Below, one piece after another: positions 35,560 through 45,924 of a DNA stretch of 64,000 bases (position 1 is its first letter; every line of letters starts with the position of its first letter). Source of the stretch: Mucor racemosus (Eukaryota > Mucoromycota > Mucoromycetes > Mucorales > Mucoraceae); NCBI GenBank assembly GCA_027405735.1, contig JAPEHQ010000008.1, positions 124,001 through 188,000 on the forward strand, given 5' to 3'. Under the pieces are notes generated by a model. It worked only from the letters and a program-made list of their open reading frames with translations, had not been told where the DNA came from and did not search any database. A program made the position numbers and the translations under genes.

Positions 35560-35853
35560 TAAACAACTTTCAGGATATGCCTTAGGCACTGCTGAATAGA
35601 TATGTATTGGTTGCATTATGCTACTTATTCTTAAGTTTATTTTATATCTTGCAAAAAACTTAAAAGCACGTAAAATTTATTGCTTTTTCTTTAAAAACTG
35701 GGTCTCACTTTTCATTCCTGTCCAACTTTTTTTCTCACTAAATAACGCTAAGAAAAAATTATATGCCGTGTACCTGAGATGTTTAATTTTAATGTGAAAA
35801 CGAGTATCCGGAAATATCCTATTTTTTACAGTTGGTATAACTTTTTTAGTGCT
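35560..35853 (-). repeat. Family K repeat, copy K3, first half
   Basis: This matches K2 around 17570-17866 (for example gtatccggaaatatcctat). It stops at the 5-mer gtgct (35849-35853), where an LTR begins. The K sequence resumes after 41835. Confidence 0.8.
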
Positions 35854-36335
35854 TGAAGTGGACTAAGCTAGATTCCCATCATAAAATACCTAAATTAAAT
35901 GTCATCTCATTGAAATCATGCTATCAAAGATAAGACTATATAGTAAATAGACAATTGCATGAAGATAGCAAGGGTATAATACTCAAATAAGAGATGCTAA
36001 AATACTAAAGTAATTTGGGATATCCCAAATAAAAAATACAAAAAGTAAATGCTTATCAAGTAGAACAAGTAAGGGCTGTTCTGAAAGCATGATTGGCAAA
36101 CTATATTTAAAACACCGTTCTTGATCCACCAAATCAACAACCAAACAACCCAACATTTATACTCAAAATTAATGGAATCGTTGATAATTGTAATACAATT
36201 GCAAGATAGTAAATAATCACCAAATAATATAAATAGAGACGTAGAATAACCATTTTATTGCACATTATCCATATTTTAATAAAGAGGGATTTTAACAGTA
36301 TTCTTTATCGCTTTTTACACCCATATTTTACTGCA
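35854..36335. repeat. LTR, left copy of the composite block
   Basis: 482 bases beginning TGAAGTGGACTAAGC and ending ATTTTACTGCA. It is nearly identical to 41350-41830, with about eleven differences by eye, all but one of them substitutions. Left flank is gtgct (35849-35853), right flank is gtcat (36336-36340). It holds an ataaaga word near the 3' end and no coding sequence. Confidence 0.85.
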
Positions 36336-36888
36336 GTCATCATTGGTTGTGTCGCAGTGCGTCTAGTAATAGAATCTCTTACATAAGCTGGAGATTGATA
36401 TGCAATCCGAATAACGTAATAATGTGCGATGTGATTAGGATAGTTGTATAATAATATATTAAGCTTGACAGGTTCATGACAAATCTATTGGTTCATTTAA
36501 TTGACGATATTAAATTAAATGTAGTATATGATTCATATTTTTGCCAATGTTCACTCTTCCAAAAAAAAAAAACCGAACAATCTCTGGAAGCGGCCATTTA
36601 ATGATATTTTCAAGCTTTAAATCTCTAGAAAAATTCACCGGACAGTCCGGACGCGGTTGTTTAAACATTCCAAGCAGCTATCAGATGCAGGTATCGAAAT
36701 TTCATACAAAAATTAAGGTTCGACTATATTGCTATTAATTATTCAAAGGTTTATTTTAAGTAAAGCATAAATGCAACCTACAACATTATTAGCCTAATAA
36801 CGGATTTCACTTGAAAAGTATAAGATGATACAACCGGATTCGAAAAAAGTCCATAAAATCACAAATTTAAAGGATTTACATATAAAAG
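36336..36888. other. Unique DNA between left LTR and D4
   Basis: AT-rich sequence not seen elsewhere in the window. A TGG-containing stretch (ttggttgtgtcgcag, about 36342) lies 7 bases inside the LTR and could be a weak primer binding site. The frame 36541-36738 is unsupported. Confidence 0.4.
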
Positions 36889-38489
36889 CACTACGGCCGA
36901 CCTGTGCCCAGGTGGGCTGCATACTAACATACTATAGCCTGATGAGTTGTTGCGCCCACTAAATAATGGCTAAAAAGATAACAAGATGCACATAGACACA
37001 AAAAAAGAAGCTGCACAAGAGCACAACACTAAGCCTGTATGTGCAGAATTATAGATTCTGTCCATGTGCATGACGCATGACATTAATCCCATGTGTGCAT
37101 AATAGTAGAATTGCCCATAAGCATATCATTATCCCTATTTGTGCATAATAATAAAATCTGACCATGAACAGAATGAGCTGATTGTATAAGCACAAATCGG
37201 TTTGTACATGAACATCGTGCTGTTCTCAAAATTCCATTGCATTTTTTACTGGAATGGGGTTTTAAATTACATTTGTTTTTATTAATATAGATTATAGACA
37301 ATACAATTCAATGCGTTGCTGATGTAGAGCAATACATGTAAGAACCAATATATTTACGATTATCATCATTTGTAAATATCTTTATAGCTATAATGTTTAC
37401 AGCAACAATGGTTTTTGCTCAAGCATATTAAACTTAAATAACACTTACTGCTTAAATTTATATGCAAGCCAAATCTAATAAGATTATATATGTTTCTTTA
37501 TCACACATAAAATTTAAATAAATTAACCTTCTTTAGACTTACTATTTTAGTTTACGACTGTCAGCGGTAAAACGTGATTTATCGAAAGGTAAATCGTATA
37601 AAATTAATCAAATGAAAAAGTACCGTTTTATTATGAGCTTATAGAGGGGGTTTATACACTAATTGAATGAGTATATTAAATGTGAGTGATAGTATAATTA
37701 GAATGAGCATTTGGATATTGTGTGGATATATTGGAATCATGCTTCTATGATTCAATAGTAGTATGATGATAGACGCATAGAATATGACCTTGCTTGACTT
37801 GCATGTTGAACATCATGGTCTGACAGATGTTCTAAATTGGTAATTCGGTAATTCCTAATTCTGATAGATCAAAAAGATTTGTTTTCAAGTATACAGTAGC
37901 TAAGATCAAAACTATGGTTATTAGGCAAGACATCAGATTATTCTTTTTTTGTGTTTCTGTAACATTTAAAATTTTATCACTTTTCTGGAAAATTTCGTAG
38001 GTTTGTAGCCAGTTTCAGCTTTTCATTGAGCAGATATAAATATTATTGTCTTCTTCTATTTGATCTGGTAATCAAAAAATACGCCCAATAATACAGTAGT
38101 AAATAATGATATCTGATTTTAAAATGCGGTTAAATGAAAACATCAATCTCTAATATAGATTGCTACCTAATATTAAAAACATTAGTCCCTTATGTTAGCA
38201 TGCGTATTTACATAAAAGAAAAGAATATCAGCGTGATAGTCTGATATGCCTTATCAAACAGTGAATATATCCATGGATATGAAAACAAAAAGAGAGAAAC
38301 AACACACGTAGAAAAGAACTTTCAAGGCTTTACATTATTTAGCGCAATTAAAACCCTGCTAATTTGCACATTTCAGCCAATTTAAAAGCAGCATTACAGC
38401 GCATGCACCCTAAAATAAACAAAATAGGCAATATCTGCTGTTATCATAGAAACATACATTATTCTACCAGAAAAACCGCCTGTCATATC

Positions 38490-38852
38490 TAGGATTTCAC
38501 AAACAACGCATCGTATTACGGTTAACCGAGTTTGACTGCTTTAACGGGCCGTTTTTTATGCAAACTCGAATGAGGGTATTCGAGTTTCTTCTTTTCTTTT
38601 TTTGTTAGCTAAGCTCGAAAACAGGATTGAAAAAATACTTCAAGTTGTGAAACTGTCAAATATGCTATTATCAATTCATAATCCCATATTAACTTGACAA
38701 TGTTGCTATTAACAGCCTCCTTAAGGCAAACCAATACTTGCTCCCACCCCGTTTTTTATCTGGGTTACAAAAGAACGGGCCGTTTTCCAACTCGAATCGA
38801 ATGGCCGTTTCCGTTAAAACTCGATTCAAACTCGAATCGAAGCCCATTCCTA
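38490..38852. mobile_element. hAT-like MITE nested in D4
   Basis: A 363-base insertion starting TAGGATTTCAC and ending GCCCATTCCTA, so the ends are inverted TAGGAWT. It is flanked on both sides by the identical 8-mer gtcatatc (38482-38489 and 38853-38860). The empty site occurs in D2 (about 11892) and D5 (about 56089). Eight-base duplications and TAGG-type ends are typical of hAT elements. The interior has paired words such as gggccgttttttat and actcgaat and no coding capacity. Confidence 0.85.
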
Positions 38853-39673
38853 GTCATATCACACATTCATTAAAAAGTTGCAAAAACGAGTCCGTAGAGC
38901 GACGCCGTAATTGAACATAACAAGATTGAACGGCTAGGTCTCTTATACTATGGTATATCTAAGTTATAAATAAAAAGGCGTTTTTTTTTTTTACTTTTCT
39001 TATATTTAACCATGTACGGTCTGAAAATTCAGTTTTTGTAGCGGACATTTTCGGGGCTCATTTTATCCTTACTAATACTCATGATTTTCATCAAAAAACA
39101 GAAAAATCAAATTTTGATACTAAAATCAGCGTTTAAATATACCACATTGTAAGAGAAAATTGTAGCCATAGCTTATACACATTTTATAAAAGCTTAATAT
39201 TAAATGTTAAGTAATGAAAATTTGTACTTTTGCCCCAAAAACGGATTTTTGGTTAAAGAATTTTCATGTAATATTTTGCAATGAAAATGTTGGTTATTTT
39301 TTATTGAGCAAATAGAGCGTTAAATTCTGTATATGTGCATATTTTTTGCTTATATAATTGGTAGTATAATTTGCTCTAGATTTGCAAAAACAGAAAAAAA
39401 TAATTAAAAAACGTCAAAATTGACGATCTGGACAAAAATAATTTTTGAAATTAATATTCCGCTTATAGGCCTTGTAAATCTTAAAAATAAGAGATTTTAT
39501 AATACTTGAGAACTTTTCCAAGAATTTACGATGTTGTATCCACTTGATTCAAGCTTATTACTGTAAACCGTTACACATGTTAATATTGTGTGGTAGTTTA
39601 TTTGATGATGATATAGACTTACTTTATAATTTTTGCGCTAGAGGCGATTTACATTAAGTTTTTTTAGTCTTAC

Positions 39674-39770
39674 CTCTCCAATATCATAAACATAAACATG
39701 ACCATCACTGGAACCTATTTATTGCCGCCTTTTTACCGTCTTTGTCCCAAGCCAATTTATTCAATGATTT
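39674..39770 (-). pseudogene. Captured dynein intermediate chain exon fragment (copy D4)
   Basis: The minus strand reads SGKSLNKLAWDKDGKKAAI, then, after a frame-breaking extra four bases, GSSDGHVYVYDIGE and the donor GTAAGAC. It is the copy closest to dynein intermediate chain at the N-terminal side. Confidence 0.65.
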
Positions 39771-39801
39771 ACCAGAACTAACTTAAGTACTAATTACTAA
39801 C

Positions 39802-40525
39802 TGCAGTGGAATTACATAATAAAAACGCTTGATAAAAATAAAACAACCTAAATTCCAAGTGTCGCTCATAAAATATGGTGTCACTTGAAATGTGAACAGC
39901 AATAATAAACAAACGCCTCAGTTGAACACAATAACAAACGCATGCAAAAAATATGAAATACCTTTTTGAACCATACATGTCGTGTAGATGATAGCACCCT
40001 TGATCACGGCGCAATCAATTACACAAATGACATATATATCAAAACAGGATTCTATCCAAATCAATAATAATAATAAACAAAGATATCAATTTAGTCAACT
40101 ACTCATTTATATTGAACTTGCACTATCAATATAAATAAGATTCAAGCATATAAAAACTACCCCTTAAATCAAGGTTACATAAAATAGATATAACAAAAGT
40201 AAACAAAACAACCATTTCCCAAAAGGTCGATATTGTCACACTTGACATCAATCCCTTATCGTCAATGCTCTACACAATTTACCCCTTAAAATATCAAATT
40301 AATGACAATGTACTCAAAACTGGAAGATTACTAAATATACATCCATTCAAGTCTGATGATATCCAAGTTCTCCAAATCACTATAAATACCCTCATACTTT
40401 TTCAATTATTTTAAATCTTCAGAAATCTTTTGTAATAAAAACTTTAGCTGATTATAATTGTATTTTTACTGCTTTTATTTTTTATATTTTTTTTATTTTA
40501 GTAAATAACTTCATCATTTACTGCA
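39802..40525. mobile_element. Solo LTR, family A/B, nested in D4
   Basis: 724 bases, opposite in orientation to 1006-1736 and related along its length. It starts TGCAGTGGAATTAC and ends TCATTTACTGCA, with the perfect 5-base duplication ctaac at 39797-39801 and 40526-40530. D5 shows the empty site. Confidence 0.85.
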
Positions 40526-41349
40526 CTAACTACAAATGATTCCTCGGTATTTGCATTCAAATCAGATAAATCAAATTGACTGGTTCCATCTACAGTAGTA
40601 TCATCAAACTTATCATCAATTCGCCTTTGCGCCTCATGATAAATATCAATTCAAAATCAGAAACATTCCATTGTCATTTTTATAAGCTATAAAAAACTTG
40701 ATTTTTAATAATACAGCAATTAAATAAAAAACAAGATGATACTAATAGCATATGGTGAGTATTTAACATCTAAGTAAGTTTGATGAAGTATGCTTTTAAA
40801 CCCTTTTAAAAATCCTGAGACAAACACAAAATCTTGGTCCGGTAATTTCTATCCACTAAAATGTTGCGATCTCAACTACACAATGAATGCATTTTTTATC
40901 AATCTTGACCTCGATGTACATTGAGTATCTGTTTTTCACCAGTTGTATTTTTTCTGATTTATTAATATTCAGCCATATTGAACGATGATTTGTAGCATTG
41001 CCAAAAAAAAAAAGAGTAGATGCTCCAAGAGTTTTCTGCATATCAAATTACGCAATTTATTAGTAACAATGATTGTATCAGGGTTATATTACATAAGGGG
41101 CAAGAGACACAGACAAAGACTTATTTTTTATGTTTCAGGTTTATTTCAGAATATATAATAAGGAAAATAAGGAAAATGATGAGGAGAACTGACGAAGAAG
41201 AAATAAAAGGAATTATGAAAATAAGATAATTATTTATACTAAATTATTCAAGAGTCTAGTTCCTTTCATGAAATAGACATCAGAGACATAGTGCTACTGA
41301 ATTACTCTATAACTTGAATACGAGTAAGTTGATATTGCAATGTGGTCAT

Positions 41350-41830
41350 TGAAGTGAACTAAGCTAGATTCCCATCATAAAATACCTAAATTAAACGTCA
41401 TCTCATTGAAATCATGCTATCAAAGATAAGACTATATAGTAAATAGACAATTGCATGAAGATAGCAAGGGTATAATACTCAAATAATAGATGCTAAAATA
41501 CTAAAGTAATTTGGGATATCCCAAATAAAAATACAAAAAGTACATGCTTATCAAGTAGAACAAGTAAGGGCTGTTCTGAAAGCATGATTGACAAACTATA
41601 TTTAAAACACCGTTCTTGATCCACCAAATCAACAACCAAATAACCCAACATTTATACTCAAAATTAATGGAATCGTTGACAATTGCAATACAATTGCAAG
41701 ATAGTAAATAATCACCAAATAATATAAATAGAGACGTAGAATAACCATTTTATTGCACATTATCCATATTTTAATAAAGAAGGATTCTAACAGTATTCTT
41801 TATCGCTTTTTACACCCATATTTTACTGCA
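41350..41830. repeat. LTR, right copy of the composite block
   Basis: 481 bases in the same orientation as 35854-36335. Left flank is gtcat (41345-41349), right flank is gtgct (41831-41835). Ends are TG...CA. Confidence 0.85.
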
Positions 41831-42850
41831 GTGCTAACGTTTTAGATTTTTACAGGTGTTTTAATGCTAAAATTGAAAACTTTGAGCCTTTATATCTCTT
41901 GAAATAATTAAACTATACTACCACTTTTTAATAATAAAACTTACTTGTTTTAAAGTACTCTATAACATAATTCAGCATAAAAAAATTCTGAACACTTTTA
42001 TTTTTTTTCATTTTTTTTTTTGATATTTTTGTAGTGGATTTCAAAATATCGATTCAATCGAACAGTAGTTTTTTTTTACACTCATGTCATGGACCTCGTT
42101 GAGCTCTCTCGAACCTAATTTAGTTTTTTTCAAAATATTAATTTTTGGTGGAGATATCCTCAAAAATGTGTACAAAGGAATACCTTCGCTTTTAGCCTCA
42201 ATTCCCCCCTGTATACCCTCATCCAAAATTCTGAATTTGAAAAAAAAATTGACAAAAATCTAGTTTTCTCTATGAAAAATGTAGCTAGAAAGTTCAGCAA
42301 TACCTCGATCGACAGACAATTTTTTTGTGCATTATTTGTATTACTTATATTTAAAATCTGCGTATAAAAAGTAGTGTGTATCTTCAAAAAACCTCCAAAA
42401 CTTCAACCGCATTTTACACATAATTTAATGTGAAGCATGTATCTGAAATTTGTTTGAATGGATGTAGAATTTAAAACTGAGTAAAACTATTTAATAAGCT
42501 AGGTTTACTTACTTTGCAGTTTATGACCTATTAAACGAATTTGTTTTTTGCATCATTTTTTGATCGATTTGACAACAGCAAATAAATTTTGGAACACAGT
42601 TACCATAGGGTTTAAGCTGTAATACAAACTATTATTTTGATTATCTCAACGAAAAATCAATATTTTTTGCTGAAACGAAAAATACAGAGTAGCTTTCAGT
42701 TGGATCTACCTTGTGGACATAAAAACCTAACACCCCAATTTTGGTGCTTAATTTTTAAAATCAATTTTAGGTCAATTTTTGATCAACGTTATGCCAGTAG
42801 TATAGTACATATATATATTCTAGCAGTAACCCTTTTATTTTAGGGCAGAT
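41831..42850 (-). repeat. Family K repeat, copy K3, second half
   Basis: This resumes K from the split site and matches the reverse of K4 back to about 58.9 kb. The minus-strand peptide FLRISPPKINILKKTKLG then RELNEVHDMSVKK is the K signature (about 42165-42080). Confidence 0.75.
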
Positions 42851-45392
42851 ATCAATAACCATACAAAATAACAAAAAGAACCTGTGATTCAAAATTGAAT
42901 TTTGAAGTTGCACTAAATGCACAGTGGGTATACAAATCACAATAGGAAGGTTATCGAGTCGAGCTTGTAAATAGTAAATTTGACTGGCAAAATCCGGCTC
43001 GATACCAATGCTAAATCACAATATCTTGATTTCGTTAACTAACAGCTGTTTTGAAGGAGTTTATTAGCACAAGTTTAAGAAAAATAAAGCAACTGAAAAA
43101 ATGCTCATATACAGCCAGTAAATGTTAATCCACCAAATGGACTGAAAGTATCAAAATATAATATACAACAGTTGTAAAATAAAAGTATCCGGAATCAGAA
43201 TTGTAGTATCCTATTGATTTGCTGGTTAAATCGTACAGAGAAGAAAACGCCCACTTTTTTAAATTCCTGGAAAGCATAATATCATATTTCATGGTATGAA
43301 AAGTGTAATCAAGGTTATGGAATTTGTAATGTAACTAAAAAAACCTTTGAGTTGCATGTTATTTGGTTTATACATAATCCGCCAATCTCGATTATGTAAT
43401 TATCATTACGCCATGAAAACACTGCAAGATAGTAAGAAGAAAACTATATTTATATCTTTTGTGTGTGTGTGTGTGTTTGTGCCATACATAGTTTTAGATA
43501 TACGGTATAAAAAGAAAATTATATTGTTTAATTGATTAAAACGATTTGTCATTTAGCAATTTTTAGATTTCTAAATATAAAGAATGCCAGAAGTAGCGTT
43601 GGTGTTGAGCCGAATTTTGCTAGCCAAATTTACTAGTATAAACTGGGGTCAACAACATTCCTAGCCAGAAGGTTTGGAGCATCATCAAGTTGGTGCACAT
43701 TTTATATAATACATTACATTATAGATCTAATATGCTGTATATATTGTGGTTTCAAAAACCTTTAAATTGATACAGATATTATTAAATAAAAAATAGGAGT
43801 TTTTGCAATTATTGACATGATGTGATAAGACGAAGCCAAGTATTTAGCAAATATCTTAAATACTAGGATAGTCCATAACGACCTACTGATAGCATCCATC
43901 TTATAGATTATATTCTGCTAAAATTGATTTCAAGGTAGTGAGATTATTGCGCTTTCAAATTTCAATTTTGAATAAAACATATGTTTAGTTCTTGAAGAAA
44001 CATCAATTTTTTTATTACACATGTTGCATTGTATGAGATATATGCACGACATTGAAACAAAATAACAAAATAATCGAGCTAGTTCGTCTGATTTCTAGTT
44101 GCCCATCAGAGAAAAAAAATCGGGATTATATAATTATTAATGTGATGTTGTTATGCAACAGCTACCAGTATGTGATGGCATAATATGTTATGAAGGTGTT
44201 TCTGTATGTTTTCAAAGCGATTTTTTACATGTTTAATAAAAAAAAAACACGCGAAAACTTGTTTTTTATTCTGATTAAAGTGGATGTACTAGTTTACTGC
44301 CACATTATTTTTTGATTTAGAAATGCGGGTATATGAAAGTAAGTTTTGCAGTGTATGTATAAATATATGCGTGTAGAAACACATGTTGCTCATAAAATTT
44401 ATTACCCGAAATTTCTAGCTACCTTCCAACCTCTTAATGGAGTAGTAAACCTCCTGATCACATGAAAATGTTTAAAACTAAATCAATAAACGGTACGCCA
44501 ATTTCTATTATACTTTAGAACGGTAGCATTCGATCTATATATATATATATATATATTCACTGACATTAGCATGAATTGCAACACATTAAATGTGCCAGGA
44601 GCCGAGCCTAATATTGAACAGTAGCAACACGCATATTTGCAAGAGCATTTGCTCATGTTTGCTGGTATTTATCACATGTTCAACTCGGTTCCTTCATTTG
44701 TCATGAATTCAAATCAGTAAACACTTCTAGGCGTCATAAATGCATTTACTATGGGAAGCGTGTGTTTATTCTTTAAGTATATACCGTCTATATGAATGAT
44801 GCCAACAAGGTCTTAGCATAGTCCATGTGTTTTTTTTTTATAATAATATGGTTAGAGCTTTTTCTGGAAATATTACTATTATGAAGATACTTTTTAAAGT
44901 TAATTAAAGTTCTTAATTGCCAATTTTTTCTACTTTAATACGTATAGTTCGTTAAACAGTAATATACATCATACACACATTTGTTCCCGTATTTTTTTGC
45001 ATGGTCATACAAAATAAATCAAAAGTTATGGAATAAAAAATCGATGATGTATTGGTCACACAATGCTTTTGTCATTTAAAATAATTTAGCATGTTAAATA
45101 TCTGATGTGAAAATATGAATTTAGGAAAATTTGAGTGGGAACGAGGGTGAACATCCAACCTAAAATTATTTATTTGTTATTTAATTAGTAAAGAATGTTC
45201 CAGTAGATAACAGAATCTTTGTATCCAAAGAGTGATAAAAGATGCGTGCATATAAATGAGTGTATTAGAGCAACCATGACTCATAGCCAAATTTGGTATT
45301 TACTATTATATATTTTATTTATAAGAAAAAAAGAATAAGAATGACAGCATTATATATAGGTATATGAAAAGCAGAGATCAACTACAGCTTCT
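42851..45392. other. Spacer, no gene recognised
   Basis: AT-rich sequence with a (tg)n tract (about 43461-43478) and a (ta)n tract (about 44536-44556). Short frames such as 43347-43535 have no supporting features. Confidence 0.5.
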
Positions 45393-45713
45393 TTAATAAG
45401 ATGGAAATAATCCTTGATCATAATCATGTTCTTCTTGTGGATGATAATTTACAGGTGCAAATGACGACGGTAATGATAATAATGATGTTGACAATGAAGG
45501 CGATAATGGTGATAATGTTAATAATGATATGGCAGTAATTTCATTTGACAGTTGCCATTGAGAAGGGTGAACGCCATTTCTAGGGCATGAAGTCTAAAAT
45601 GGTTAATTTTCTAATAAGAAAAAACAAAACTGCATTAAACTCACTTGATGTTGAGGAAGCCAGTTACCGCATAATTCACAAGTTGCAGGACAAGTTATAA
45701 TAGCAGGGTGCAT
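45393..45713 (-). CDS. Small Cys-containing ORF, hypothetical
   Basis: Two exons on the minus strand, 45713-45645 and 45593-45393, join in phase through a 51-base intron (gtgagt...ttttag), giving 89 residues. The N-terminal exon has MHPAIITCPATCELC, with four cysteines counting the next exon's TSCPRNG, which could bind a metal. A Ser/Leu/Pro-rich middle and an acidic/aromatic end (EEHDYDQGLFPSY) follow. It lies 211 bases beyond the stop of the neighbouring membrane protein on the same strand and could instead be a terminal part of a longer unit. Not recognised. Confidence 0.35.
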
Positions 45714-45924
45714 AGGATTTAAAACTAGAGATTTGTTGTATTGAAGAAAAGAAAGAGAAGGAAGGACATTGTTAAAGGCATGTATTTATACACAACTCAG
45801 TTTCAATTTTTTTTTTTTGCAAAAAAGTATTACAAACTTATATGCTTCTGTTATACATGTTATTTATTTCATTCTGCTTTCTATTTACAGTTAGTATCAT
45901 TAATATGATTACTATATATTTATT

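Larger units (their letters stand above)
36889..41095 (+). mobile_element. Family D element, copy D4
   Basis: The left end CACTACGGCCGACCTGTGC matches the 54.8 kb copy and, inverted, the right end of D1. In order it has a front part, a foreign stretch at about 37573-37876, a hAT-like MITE (38490-38852), the AT-rich block (about 38870-39600), the dynein exon (39674-39770), a solo LTR (39802-40525) and a rear part that matches D5 up to about 58155. It diverges from D5 just after gtatcaggg, so the right terminus is missing. Confidence 0.75.
35854..41830. mobile_element. LTR-bounded composite block of about 6 kb inserted in family K
   Basis: Two direct 481-482 base LTRs bound an interior of about 5.0 kb. 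The outer flanks are the same 5-mer gtgct, present once at the uninterrupted site in K2, so the block entered K3 as one insertion in effect. The interior has no gag, protease, RT or integrase. It holds family D copy D4 with its nested elements, plus about 550 bases of unique DNA on the left and about 250 on the right. No polypurine tract precedes the right LTR. The inner flanks are also identical 5-mers (gtcat). Confidence 0.75.

Noticed and set aside
35854..41830. Complete autonomous LTR retrotransposon
   Set aside because: LTRs and duplications are present, but the interior has no gag, protease, RT, RNase H or integrase text and no polypurine tract. It holds a DNA-transposon-like D element.
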